NCBI GenBank assembly: GCA_947476645.1
Contig: CANJRM010000019.1
Span: 1 to 44,441 of the forward strand
DNA from: Bacteroidota bacterium
GTDB lineage: Bacteria; Bacteroidota; Bacteroidia; Chitinophagales; LD1
Direction: 5' to 3'
DNA: 44,441 nucleotides
Below, piece by piece: positions 33,133-42,222 of this stretch (position 1 is its first letter; every line of letters begins with the position of its first letter). Made by a program: the position numbers and the translations under genes. A model generated the notes under the pieces. It ran no database searches. It saw only the letters and a list, made by a program, of their open reading frames with translations, and was not told where the DNA came from.

Positions 33133-34290
33133 TTACTTAATTAATCGGTCTTTCCATCTATATCTTCCCATTAAACTCAACGGGCCAATCAACACCACAT
33201 ACAGCACATAAAAAATTTCGATGATTGGTAAAAGTAAAAGCATATACCATTTGCGAAAGAAAACCGTAACGGGAATATTGAAAATAAAATCTGAGAAGAG
33301 TTTTGTTCCGCCTGCAATAGCAACGGGCAACCAACTAAACTCCTCCATTTGCAGGGCAAACAATGCGGTGAGAATAATCAGCAGATTGAAAAAATATGCG
33401 AAGTAGAGAATGCTCGTAATTTTAAAATTGCTGTATCGAGCCGATTTTGAAATCCAGCGAACGCGCTGCGAAATAAAATTGCCCAATCCTTTCTCTGGTT
33501 TTGTAAAAACGCAAGCATCGAAATTTTTCACAAAGCCAATACTTCCCGGAAATTTCTCGTTTACTTTTTGCATCAAAAAAATATCGTCACCTGTTGGCAC
33601 ATCGTGGTTGCCTTTGAACCCTTCCACTTCATGAAAAGTTTGTTTCGCATATATCAGATTAGCACCATTGCACATGGTAGGCATATTGTTGCGAATGGTT
33701 GCGCCAGTAATTCCCATCAGGTTCATCACATCCAATTGCTGAAAAACCTGCAATGGAAAATAAGCCGGCTTCATCATTACGGGAGCTGTAACTAATTTGA
33801 AATCGTTGTTGGTGAAATAATCCACCATTGTGGTTAACCAATTTTCTCCTGCGGTACAATCGCCATCGGTAGTGATAATCAAATCGCCTTTTGCGTTTTT
33901 AATACCGAGTGCAATTGCTTTTTTCTTGTTCGGTGAATATTCGCCCGCATTGCCAATGTATTGCATCAAGTCAAGCACCAGTAAATTCGGTTGATTGATT
34001 TCGCGGGCAAAGCGCAAAGTAGGGTCGGTAGAAAAATCATCTACAAGCACCACTTCAAACAAATGCTGCGGATAATTTTGTTTGAAAATGCTTTCCAAAC
34101 AGGCTTTGATGTTTTCGCTTTCATTGCGCGTAGGAATAACAATTGAAACAAACGGCTGTTTTAATTCCGCATTCCGCATTCCCAATTCTGCATTCTTCAA
34201 TCTTATCCATCCCACAAAAAAATAAAGCACCAGCAGGAAGTAAAGAGCCGAAAAGAAAATGGAAGCACTGAGGAGAGGCGAAAAAATCAT
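33133..34290 (-). CDS. Membrane-bound family 2 glycosyltransferase
   Basis: A 385-residue processive-type glycosyltransferase. It has one N-terminal membrane helix (about 8-28), a GT-A domain starting VSIVIPTRNESENI (about 48), a VLVDDFSTD strand, the metal-binding TTDGDC and an acceptor-site QRVRW motif (about 280). Two or three C-terminal helices (about 295-370) follow. Such enzymes add sugars to lipid or polysaccharide carriers. The linker between helix and catalytic domain (residues 29-43, with the repeated NAEL) comes from a 7-bp array. Confidence 0.88.
   Translation of the reverse strand: MIFSPLLSASIFFSALYFLLVLYFFVGWIRLKNAELGMRNAELKQPFVSIVIPTRNESENIKACLESIFKQNYPQHLFEVVLVDDFSTDPTLRFAREINQPNLLVLDLMQYIGNAGEYSPNKKKAIALGIKNAKGDLIITTDGDCTAGENWLTTMVDYFTNNDFKLVTAPVMMKPAYFPLQVFQQLDVMNLMGITGATIRNNMPTMCNGANLIYAKQTFHEVEGFKGNHDVPTGDDIFLMQKVNEKFPGSIGFVKNFDACVFTKPEKGLGNFISQRVRWISKSARYSNFKITSILYFAYFFNLLIILTALFALQMEEFSWLPVAIAGGTKLFSDFIFNIPVTVFFRKWYMLLLLPIIEIFYVLYVVLIGPLSLMGRYRWKDRLIK
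34163..34204. repeat. 7-bp repeat array (6 units) in a glycosyltransferase linker
   Basis: AATTCCG, two CATTCCG/CATTCCC, AATTCTG, CATTCTT and CAATCTT in exact 7-base phase. Encodes the segment between the membrane helix and the GT-A domain. Confidence 0.85.
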
Positions 34291-34367
34291 TGCGCTAATT
34301 TGACAAATAGCTGAAAAGCAAAAAGGGAAAGTACTAACACCGAGAAAGTTCTACGAAACAGAATTCG

Positions 34368-34745
34368 CTAATTCAAATTGGCTTTGTTGCGTTCATAAGG
34401 CATAAACACAAAACTCATCGCCTCTTCTTCGGCTACAAATACGCACATATACTCCTGAGGATTTTTATACGCTTTAATAAAATCATTCGCTTTGTCGCGC
34501 ACTACCACTCCTTTGCTTACAAACTCTTCGAGGTGCGATGCGTTGAAATTCCAACTGATATCAAAATCGGCACGGTTCACAATCGGCAAACCAATATCTA
34601 CATCGTTCTCTCCGCGTGTGGCAACAAAAATTGGATACTTCGTCACTTCACCTTTAATCATGCCCAAGGAAATTTGCCGGATATAATCGCGGCATATTTC
34701 CAAATCATCGTGGAGCGACTTATATATTTCTTCGTCAAGATTCAT
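34368..34745 (-). CDS. Small conserved-looking acidic protein of unknown function
   Basis: A 125-residue soluble protein without signal peptide or membrane segment. It has an acidic N-terminal helix (LDEEIYKSLHDDLEICRDYI), a beta-rich middle (KYPIFVATRGENDVDIGLP, FDISWNFNASHLEEFV) and a C-terminal strand YMCVFVAEEEAMSFVFMPY. I do not know the family. It lies 77 bp upstream of the glycosyltransferase on the same strand and is divergent from the membrane glycosyltransferase gene across 86 bp. Confidence 0.72.
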   Translation of the reverse strand: MNLDEEIYKSLHDDLEICRDYIRQISLGMIKGEVTKYPIFVATRGENDVDIGLPIVNRADFDISWNFNASHLEEFVSKGVVVRDKANDFIKAYKNPQEYMCVFVAEEEAMSFVFMPYERNKANLN

Positions 34746-34811
34746 AGATGTGATTAGCTGTCACAAGAGTAGAAAAGAAATTGAAGAGAAAAAATTCGCA
34801 TTATTATCCGA

Positions 34812-34819
34812 TATATTCG
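34812..34819 (+). promoter_or_regulatory. Candidate -7 element for the membrane glycosyltransferase gene
   Basis: TATATTCG (one mismatch to TAnnTTTG) starts exactly 20 bases before the ATG at 34832, the same spacing as the cysC element. Confidence 0.4.
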
Positions 34820-34831
34820 CCATCAGCTATT

Positions 34832-36385
34832 ATGGATTTCATCAAACGAACATTCCCTTTACTCTTCGGAATTTTTCTGCTTTCGGTAGCTGTTCGGTTG
34901 CCTCAACTGAACCGACCGCTTAGCAGACATCACGAATTCTGTACAGCTATTTCGTTACGCATCATGCAAATTTGGTACGACAACGGAATTGAAAAATACG
35001 GTTGCAATCCTGTAATGACTTTCAATAATCCCGCTGATAAATTCATTAACAACAGTGCGAACCAAAGCGGCAAGATGCTTGATAAAGAAGGAAACTACTA
35101 CTACGTTTCTCATCCGCCTTTTGCATACTACTTTCCATTTTTCATTTTCAAGTTGCTGCATATTCGGCCAGATGTTTTGCCTATTCAGATTTTTAATCTT
35201 GTTCTTCATTTTATCAGTGCGCTCTTTGTTTACTTCACGGTTTGTCTTTTAAGTTTCAGTTGCGCGCGCTCTTTGCCCTACCGAAGCGCAGTAGTGGCGT
35301 TTACCATTTATCTCTTTCTTCCTATCACGCTCTGGTTTCAGGGAAATGTTTACATGAGCGATATGGCGGTGCAAACGCTTTTTATTATTGGTGTTTATAC
35401 CGCGCTCAAAATGATTATCCGCCAAAAATTTTATTCGACTAAATACATTTTCTTTTACTCGCTCGTACTCGCGCTTATGATTTACACTTCGTGGCTCGGA
35501 GTGTTTTTTGCTTTTGGCGTTTTGGTTTATTCGCTGTTACACGTCCGCGACATCAGAGGTTTCCGCGTTTTAATCTGGAGCACTATTGCAGTTACACTGA
35601 TTATGCTTCGCATCATCGTTTATCAGTATTCGCAAATAAACGGAGCAGGTGCTTACATCGAAGAAATGCTAAACCGCTATATCGTACGCGGAAGCCTCGA
35701 AGAAACCAACCAGGGGTTATGGCATTTTATGTTTTCGTATTTGTGGTTGATTAAAACGCTCCTCTATAATTATGTAATTCACTACATCCTTATTTATGTT
35801 TTGGTGGGAGCGTTTCTTTGGCTTACCGTTAGTAGAAAAAAATTAAAAATTGTTTTCAGTGAAAACGGATATCGTTTTATCTGGCTCAGTGTAACTCCTG
35901 TGGTGCTGATGCACGTTTTCTTTTTGAATTATTCGGTGCAGGATTTTTCGGCTCTGTATGCTTCACTTTTTTTCAGTGTTTTGCTCGGTATATTTTACGA
36001 CAAAGTAAAAAAGAGCGGAGCCATTCCACTTCGCAGAATGCAAATTGGTTTGGTGATAACGTTGGTGTTGATGGTGGTACAGTTTCAGGTGATGAATTTG
36101 AACTTCCTTGTATTCAGCGATTTGGGTTTTGATAAAAAATTGGGAGAACAAATTCGCATCATGGATAAAGATGTGATGTTGTTTTGCAAGTGCGAAACCA
36201 GCCCGCAAAGTATTTTTTATGCGGGTAGAAATGTGCAATTAGCGAGAGATGAAAACGAAGCGCAAAGTTTTTTGAAGAAGAAAAATTTTAAGAACGGCTA
36301 TATTTTTACTTTCATTGATGACTGGGGATTGCCCAAAGTAAGCGGCTATCCGATTACTAATATTGATTCGATCAAAGCAAATTGA
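34832..36385 (+). CDS. Polytopic ArnT/PMT-like (GT39/GT83 type) glycosyltransferase
   Basis: A 517-residue integral membrane protein with about 10 helices. The first extracytoplasmic loop has LNRPLSRHHEFCTA, the position where this clan carries its catalytic acidic residue (here Glu in HHE), and YYYVSHPPFAYYF follows. The C-terminal part is soluble (about 440-517). Such enzymes transfer a sugar from a polyprenyl phosphate to lipid A, protein or a surface glycan; the acceptor cannot be told. A TTG start at 34781 would add 17 residues, but it lies before the promoter-like element, so ATG 34832 is used. Confidence 0.8.
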   Translation: MDFIKRTFPLLFGIFLLSVAVRLPQLNRPLSRHHEFCTAISLRIMQIWYDNGIEKYGCNPVMTFNNPADKFINNSANQSGKMLDKEGNYYYVSHPPFAYYFPFFIFKLLHIRPDVLPIQIFNLVLHFISALFVYFTVCLLSFSCARSLPYRSAVVAFTIYLFLPITLWFQGNVYMSDMAVQTLFIIGVYTALKMIIRQKFYSTKYIFFYSLVLALMIYTSWLGVFFAFGVLVYSLLHVRDIRGFRVLIWSTIAVTLIMLRIIVYQYSQINGAGAYIEEMLNRYIVRGSLEETNQGLWHFMFSYLWLIKTLLYNYVIHYILIYVLVGAFLWLTVSRKKLKIVFSENGYRFIWLSVTPVVLMHVFFLNYSVQDFSALYASLFFSVLLGIFYDKVKKSGAIPLRRMQIGLVITLVLMVVQFQVMNLNFLVFSDLGFDKKLGEQIRIMDKDVMLFCKCETSPQSIFYAGRNVQLARDENEAQSFLKKKNFKNGYIFTFIDDWGLPKVSGYPITNIDSIKAN

Positions 36386-36409
36386 TTTCCAAAATTTAAT
36401 TCAACCCTT

Positions 36410-37366
36410 ATGTCGTTAAATACTATTCCTGTTGTTGACCTGTCTGAATTTACTTCGGGCAATAATGAATCGAAACAAAAATTTGTGTATGAGCTTGGTC
36501 GTGCATTTGAAGAAGTTGGTTTTGTTTCTGTAAAAAATCATGGAGTGCCACCGCAACTGATTGATGAATATTATGATGCTGTAAAAAAGTTCTTCGCCAT
36601 GAGCCGCGAGGAAAAGAAAAAATATGAAAAGGTAGAACTTGCAGGGCAACGTGGTTACACATCATTCGGAAAAGAAACTGCCAAGGGTTACGATGCGCCA
36701 GACCTCAAAGAGTTTTGGCAAATGGGACAAATTGTAGAAGGCGAAGTAATGCCTGCAGCAGATTACCCAGATAATATTGCGGTAGATGAAGTGCCGGAGT
36801 TTTATGAACTGGGGCAAAAACTTTTCAAATCATTTGAAGGCAGCGCACGCGAATTACTGCGTGCTATTGCTATTCATTTAGGCATTGGAGAATTTTATTT
36901 CGATAAGCACATTAACAACGGCAATTCCATTTTGCGCGCCATTCATTATCCGCCAATCATCAGCGAACCTAAAAGTGCCGTGCGTGCCGAGCAGCATGAG
37001 GACATTAACCTTATCACTCTTCTTGTTGGTGCAAGTGCCGAAGGTTTGCAATTACTCAACCGGCAAAAGGAATGGCTCGACATTACCGCACCCGAAGGTT
37101 GCCTTGTGGTAAACGTAGGTGATATGCTGCAACGCCTCACTAACAACAAACTGAAATCAACTACACACCGCGTAGTAAATCCTCCGCGCGAAAAATGGCA
37201 TACCTCCCGTTTCTCTATTCCTTTCTTCACGCACCCGCGGAGCGAAATGCGTTTAGATTGTTTACCAAGTTGCGTGAGTGCAAATCATCCTATTGCTTAC
37301 ACGCCAATTTCTGCAGGAGAATATCTGAATGAAAGATTAGTGGAGATTGGGTTGAAGAAGAAGTAG
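36410..37366 (+). CDS. 2-oxoglutarate/Fe(II)-dependent oxygenase, isopenicillin N synthase family
   Basis: A 318-residue non-haem iron enzyme. The N-terminal DIOX_N domain (IPVVDLSEF, VGFVSVKNHGV) is followed by the jelly roll with iron ligands His196 and Asp198 (QHEDINLITLL) and His253 (TTHRV). Arg267 and Ser269 (RFSIPFF) bind 2-oxoglutarate. All key residues are present. The substrate is unknown; bacterial members hydroxylate small molecules or antibiotics. It follows the membrane glycosyltransferase by 24 bp and converges with the giant T9SS gene with a 3-bp gap. Confidence 0.9.
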   Translation: MSLNTIPVVDLSEFTSGNNESKQKFVYELGRAFEEVGFVSVKNHGVPPQLIDEYYDAVKKFFAMSREEKKKYEKVELAGQRGYTSFGKETAKGYDAPDLKEFWQMGQIVEGEVMPAADYPDNIAVDEVPEFYELGQKLFKSFEGSARELLRAIAIHLGIGEFYFDKHINNGNSILRAIHYPPIISEPKSAVRAEQHEDINLITLLVGASAEGLQLLNRQKEWLDITAPEGCLVVNVGDMLQRLTNNKLKSTTHRVVNPPREKWHTSRFSIPFFTHPRSEMRLDCLPSCVSANHPIAYTPISAGEYLNERLVEIGLKKK

Positions 37367-37369
37367 CAC

Positions 37370-40300
37370 TTAATCTTTGATTATCTTTTTTGTAACCGTG
37401 AAGTTGTTTCCATTCACTTTCAAAAAATAAACTCCGCTCTCTAGCATCAGCAAATTAATTTTGGTTGTAGCTGTAAATATCTTCTGCTCAAAAACTTTTC
37501 TTCCCTCTACATCAAAAACAAAAAGCTGCATTGGCTGTTCAAAGTCGCGGTTCGCAAATCGCAGTTCGTATTTTCCATCGCTTGGATTTGGATAAAGTTC
37601 GACACGACCATCATCATTTAAATTTTCAATTCCTGTTCCGCCTACAAACACATTATTTGAAACTACACGGCAACCGTTCGTATCGGTAATCGCTACTGAG
37701 TAATAGCCCGCTTGCTGCGCCACATAAATGTGCGAAGTAGCGTTTGCAATTTCTGCATCGTTCAAATACCATTGATAAGTAACTGCCGAGTATGCAGTCA
37801 TGGTATCTCCGTTCACACTGATAGAAACAGGAGGGAGCGGATAAATGTTTACCGCAAGGTGATTGGAAGTAGCCGTGCAGTTTCCATCGGTTACGGTTAC
37901 ATAATAATTGCCCGCTTGCTTGGTGTAAATGCACTGTGTGGTTTGCCCGAGGTTCCATAAATAGGAACCGTGTGTTGTGGTTACACATACATGCGCGCTG
38001 TCGCCAATGCACATAATCGGTTTGTCACTCGCAATAGTCACTGAAATATTATTGCTCGTATCTACCTGCACACTTGCCGTGGCACTGCAATTGTTTGCAT
38101 CGTTCACCATCACCGTGTAATTTCCTGAGGGAAGGTTATTAAGCGAAGAAACTATAGCACCATTGCTCCACACATAACTGAATGGCGTTGCTCCGGTTGT
38201 TGCAGTCACAGTCGCGCTTCCGTTATTATTTCCGCAACTTGTGTTGGTAGAATTTGTAGAGAGCGTAACTCCGTTTGAAGAAACAACAGTAGCACTTGCA
38301 GTAGCCGTGCAGTTGCCGCTGGCGGCCACTGTCACTGTATAATTTCCTGAAGGCAGATTAGAAATGGAAGCGCTCGTTCCTCCGTTGCTCCATGTATAAG
38401 TATAAGGTCCCGTGCCGCTCGTGATAGTTACACTTGCGTTTCCTGTTGTGCTGTTGCATGCGGTGTTGGTAGCAGAAGCGCTCACCGCCACCGAGCCGGT
38501 ACTCACCGTCACAAACGCAGTATCTTTTTTATTGCAACTCGAAGAATCCATCGCTACGAGCATCACTAAATGCGAGCCTGTGCTGCTGAAAGTATAAGCG
38601 GGTTGCGCAACCGTAGAAGAGTCTACATTGCCGAAATACCAAACGTATTGAACCGCATTGATGGAATGATTGATGAACTGCACCGTGTTCGAATTGCAAC
38701 TCTGCACATTGGCAGAAGTATCATTGCTGCCTGCAATCGTTGCCAAAGCATCGGCATAAACACGCGCTGCCTGAAAATCTATTTTGAAAACCGTGGCATC
38801 AAAATCGTTCGAAAGTTTTGTGGTGTGAAACGCATTTGCCGTAGTGTATAAAGTTGTTTTGTCGGTGCAAAGCGCGTGATAAATTATTCCGCGTTTATCA
38901 AAGCGGCAAGTTCCTCCGTCCACATGCGAATCGGTAGGACCATAGTAAGAACCGAACTTCAATGCAATGGCATCGGGCTCCAAAGTCAACATATAAAAAC
39001 CTCCGCTGCCCGTTTGAAAAGCATCGGGTGTCAGTTGAAATCCGGTGCATGTTCCAATGCTCGTGTTCAAACCTCCGTGACCAACCGCGTAGATATAACC
39101 ACACTCATCTACCATCAAAGCTGTCGGAGCAATTTCGTTAAACGTGGTTACGAAAAGCACAGAGTCCAAGGTCGGTTTTAGTTTCGCAATGAACGCACCA
39201 ACACCAACCGCCTGATAAGCATTTGCTGTTGCCTGAATAGCATTGTTCGGGCTCGAACCAAAAATGTAAACGTTTCCGCTTTTGTCTAAGTCGAGCAAAT
39301 ACGCCTGCTCTTCACCTGCCGAACCAAAATAAGTTGATTTCAAAACTGCTTGCCCATCGGCACGCACATGCATCACAAACGCATCAAACAATCCGCCCTG
39401 ATAACTTGTATGAATTGTGCCGGCTGTATTCGTCATCGCGTTACTCGACACCGCACCCGTAACAAATAAATCTCCGTTGGCATCTAATCGCAAACCATAG
39501 CAGGCATCTTCTTTATTGCCGCCAATAAACGTGCTCCACACCAGAGAAGACAAATCGCTGTTCAGTTTAAACAAAACTCCATCCTGATATCCTCCGCCAT
39601 ACGTTGCCTGAAACGCACCCGCAGTAATTGGAAAATCTGTAGCGCGCGTGTAACTCGCCACATAAGCATTACCAAGCGAGTCAACTACAATCTCTCCTTT
39701 AAAACGGTCACCATAATATCTTTCAACTGTCGACCAGTTCGTGCCATCTTCTTCACTTCTTCCGCCTACATACGTTGAGCCAAGCAAAGCAGAACCCGAT
39801 GAATTTAATTTGGTCACTACAATATCATCTAAATGATTTCCGAAATTATCAGGAAGATTCACGGGTTGATATGCATTCGCACTCACCGGATAATTGGTAG
39901 AGTTCGAAGTGCCGTAGATATACAACTGGTCGTTGGCATCTACAAACAAACTGTGCGGTTGCTCCTGTCCGCTACCGCCAATATATGTTGACCATAACAG
40001 CGATGAACCATCGGGGTTATACTTGCTCACGCATATATCCTGATAGCCGCCATGATGCGTAGTTTGAAACGCACCCGCTGTAGCCGGATACCCGGCACCG
40101 GTACCGTTGGCATTTACTGAAAACGCTCTGCCTGCCGAATAAATATTTCCGTGTTGGTCATACGATGCGCTGTGTGCATACGCGCGATACGTAGTACCGG
40201 AATAAGTTGCCGCTACAATCACAGGGTCAATTACTAATTCATAACTGTAATTATATCCTTCAGGAAAGCGAAATGATACCGTTTCATTCTGCAACGCATA

Positions 40301-40954
40301 CTCACAACGCACTTCTTTTTTCCTGCCATCAATTAGTTGAAAAGCAAAAGGCTTTTGCTCCACAATCGTAGTCACCGAAGTTTTAATTTTCAAAACGCCA
40401 TCCTCCAATTCCAATCCATCTGTTCCTTCAAACAGCAAAGCAATTTTCGAAACATCAGCACCTGCTGCGGCAATAAAATCATACTTCGCATTCATGCCTT
40501 CACTATAAACTTTCAAATCAACTTGCGGATACACTTCATGATAATTAACCGCACCATACAACGGCACCTTCCCCGCCCATTTCGATTTATCGTTTCCCAA
40601 AAAATAATTGTATTGCTCACGGCACTTCTCTTCACCGATAACTGTTGCAGCTTCATTCGCATTTTGCAAATGCATTTTGTAGGCGTGTCCGCGCAAAGGC
40701 AATTCATCAACACGGGCATAATTTCCATCGTGCATTTCTTCTTCAATTGCATTCAAATCATTGGCGTTATAAAAAACATAAGTAAAACACTCATGCTCTA
40801 AAAAAACTCCTCCGCCCGGCACCTCTGCCATATACAAGGCACGCGCATCAAACTGATTTTTGTTTTGAATAAACTTCAAGGCGGGCTCAGCTGAATAACT
40901 ATAGAAGAATGCCACGCAAAAAAAACTCAGTAGAATTGTTTTGAACGCTTTCAT
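37370..40954 (-). CDS. Giant secreted SBBP/PKD/SprB-repeat protein with T9SS sorting domain
   Basis: A 1194-residue surface protein. Signal peptide 1-22. Residues about 25-250 form the N-terminal domain that usually precedes SBBP repeats (FIQNKNQFDARALY, YNYFLGNDKSKW). About eight SBBP beta-propeller repeats follow (250-730, e.g. WSTYIGGSGQEQ, AYQAVGVGAFIAKL). A PKD domain lies at about 745-825 (YVWYFGNVDSSTVAQPAYTF) and two SprB-type repeats at about 830-990 (YTWSNGGTSASISNLPSGNYTVTV). An Ig-like region and a T9SS sorting domain (about 1110-1194) end it. SprB repeats occur in the gliding adhesin of Flavobacterium; adhesion is a reasonable but unproven role. Confidence 0.9.
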   Translation of the reverse strand: MKAFKTILLSFFCVAFFYSYSAEPALKFIQNKNQFDARALYMAEVPGGGVFLEHECFTYVFYNANDLNAIEEEMHDGNYARVDELPLRGHAYKMHLQNANEAATVIGEEKCREQYNYFLGNDKSKWAGKVPLYGAVNYHEVYPQVDLKVYSEGMNAKYDFIAAAGADVSKIALLFEGTDGLELEDGVLKIKTSVTTIVEQKPFAFQLIDGRKKEVRCEYALQNETVSFRFPEGYNYSYELVIDPVIVAATYSGTTYRAYAHSASYDQHGNIYSAGRAFSVNANGTGAGYPATAGAFQTTHHGGYQDICVSKYNPDGSSLLWSTYIGGSGQEQPHSLFVDANDQLYIYGTSNSTNYPVSANAYQPVNLPDNFGNHLDDIVVTKLNSSGSALLGSTYVGGRSEEDGTNWSTVERYYGDRFKGEIVVDSLGNAYVASYTRATDFPITAGAFQATYGGGYQDGVLFKLNSDLSSLVWSTFIGGNKEDACYGLRLDANGDLFVTGAVSSNAMTNTAGTIHTSYQGGLFDAFVMHVRADGQAVLKSTYFGSAGEEQAYLLDLDKSGNVYIFGSSPNNAIQATANAYQAVGVGAFIAKLKPTLDSVLFVTTFNEIAPTALMVDECGYIYAVGHGGLNTSIGTCTGFQLTPDAFQTGSGGFYMLTLEPDAIALKFGSYYGPTDSHVDGGTCRFDKRGIIYHALCTDKTTLYTTANAFHTTKLSNDFDATVFKIDFQAARVYADALATIAGSNDTSANVQSCNSNTVQFINHSINAVQYVWYFGNVDSSTVAQPAYTFSSTGSHLVMLVAMDSSSCNKKDTAFVTVSTGSVAVSASATNTACNSTTGNASVTITSGTGPYTYTWSNGGTSASISNLPSGNYTVTVAASGNCTATASATVVSSNGVTLSTNSTNTSCGNNNGSATVTATTGATPFSYVWSNGAIVSSLNNLPSGNYTVMVNDANNCSATASVQVDTSNNISVTIASDKPIMCIGDSAHVCVTTTHGSYLWNLGQTTQCIYTKQAGNYYVTVTDGNCTATSNHLAVNIYPLPPVSISVNGDTMTAYSAVTYQWYLNDAEIANATSHIYVAQQAGYYSVAITDTNGCRVVSNNVFVGGTGIENLNDDGRVELYPNPSDGKYELRFANRDFEQPMQLFVFDVEGRKVFEQKIFTATTKINLLMLESGVYFLKVNGNNFTVTKKIIKD
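37541..37568. repeat. 7-bp repeat array (4 units) in a T9SS sorting domain
   Basis: AAAGTCG, CGGTTCG, CAAATCG and CAGTTCG in 7-base phase, encoding about residues 1129-1138 (ELRFANRDFE). Nearly identical to the array at 41154. Confidence 0.8.
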
Positions 40955-40982
40955 TGTTTTTGGAATTAGAAGTGAAATGTAA

Positions 40983-42131
40983 TTATTGCTTTACCAATTT
41001 CTTTGTCCAACTAATGCCACTCCCTTCCAACCTCAGGAAGTACATTCCATTCTCAACACCACTCAAATTTATTTCGGTAGAAGATGAAACAATCTTCCGC
41101 TCCAAAATTTTTCTTCCACTCAAATCAAAAACCGAAAGCTGTATTTGCTTTTCAATGTCGCGGTTCGCAAATCGTAGTTCGCAAGTCGTTTCCATCGGAT
41201 TCGGATATACACTAACCACATCTTCCTCTTTTACTTCCTCTATGCGGTTTGGTCCATTCAACGTAAAGAGATTGAAAAAATTCCAAATCTCTTGGCTTGC
41301 ATCAAGGTCTCTGTTGGTTGGTCCGTAGATATAATCAAAAGTGGCATTGGGCCAGGTATGTCCTCCACCGGTAATTTTATAAAACCAGACTTCTGTTCCG
41401 TCACCGCAACTTTGGTAACGTATCCGCTCCACAGTTGAACTGTCAAGCAAATTAATATTCGGCAAAGCAATCGTATCACTTGTTGCACTGCATTGGTCTT
41501 GTCCCAGCCAAAAACTAAGCGTCTCTTCCACACTTTTAAAGCCCACATCGCCTCCATAAGGCACAAGCGGGTCTGCCGTTCCGTGAATATGCAGCACTGG
41601 AATTTTACGCGATTGACTCGTACAATTAAAAGCAGTAAGTGTAGAAATTGTTCCCGCCACAGGAGCAATGGCGGCTATTCTGTTTTCTAAATCACAAGCT
41701 AAACGGTAACTCTGAAAACCACCGTTGCTCATGCCGGTTGCATACACGCGATTCAAATCAATATTGTAAAGCAGCGCAAGCGTGTCAATAATTTTCGAAA
41801 GAAAACCAACATCATCTGGCGAACTATTGTAAGGCGCACTAAATCCCGAGTTCCATGAGTTTCCAATACCATTCGGATAAACTACCACGAAATTATTGGC
41901 ATCCGAAGTTTCGCTCATTCGCGAATAAAATTCCTGCTGCCCGCCATTAGAACCAAGTCCATGCATGTTGAGCACAATCGGAAGATGCTGTGCAGTGGTA
42001 AACCCAGTAGGCAGATGCACTAAAAAATCTCTTGCCGTATTTTCATAATTCATGTTGAGTGTAAAAGAAGTAATCGAGAACGCAGGCCCTGAGAGAATGA
42101 GTACGATTAAGGCGAGTAAATATTTTTTCAT
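40983..42131 (-). CDS. Secreted PHB depolymerase/feruloyl-esterase-like hydrolase with T9SS sorting domain
   Basis: A 382-residue exported esterase. The signal peptide ends near residue 20 (PAFS). The esterase domain has an oxyanion MHGLGSNGG (56-64), the nucleophile GMSNGG (Ser135), the acid in HIHGTADPLVPY and the histidine in GGGHTWP, the set seen in the LpqC/PHB-depolymerase family. Residues about 300-382 form the T9SS sorting domain (VYPNPMETT, DLSGRKIL, ENGMYFLRL). It may cleave ester links in polyesters or plant hydroxycinnamates; the substrate cannot be told. The giant T9SS gene follows after 28 bp. Confidence 0.88.
   Translation of the reverse strand: MKKYLLALIVLILSGPAFSITSFTLNMNYENTARDFLVHLPTGFTTAQHLPIVLNMHGLGSNGGQQEFYSRMSETSDANNFVVVYPNGIGNSWNSGFSAPYNSSPDDVGFLSKIIDTLALLYNIDLNRVYATGMSNGGFQSYRLACDLENRIAAIAPVAGTISTLTAFNCTSQSRKIPVLHIHGTADPLVPYGGDVGFKSVEETLSFWLGQDQCSATSDTIALPNINLLDSSTVERIRYQSCGDGTEVWFYKITGGGHTWPNATFDYIYGPTNRDLDASQEIWNFFNLFTLNGPNRIEEVKEEDVVSVYPNPMETTCELRFANRDIEKQIQLSVFDLSGRKILERKIVSSSTEINLSGVENGMYFLRLEGSGISWTKKLVKQ
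41154..41188. repeat. 7-bp repeat array (5 units) in a T9SS sorting domain
   Basis: AATGTCG, CGGTTCG, CAAATCG, TAGTTCG and CAAGTCG in exact phase, encoding about residues 315-326 (ELRFANRDIE). Confidence 0.85.
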
Positions 42132-42149
42132 GGTTTGAATTTTGGTTCA

Positions 42150-42190
42150 AGGTAAAAATAAAACAAGCGCAGAAATAATTTCTGCGCTTG
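42150..42190 (-). terminator. Rho-independent terminator of recA
   Basis: CAAGCGCAGAAA (from 42164) pairs with 42179-42190 through a short loop, a stem of about 12 bp. On the minus strand it is followed by TTTTATTTTTA. It lies about 33 bp past the recA stop and before the esterase start. Confidence 0.9.
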
Positions 42191-42222
42191 CTATTTTGTC
42201 AATTAAAAAACCGATGATGGAA

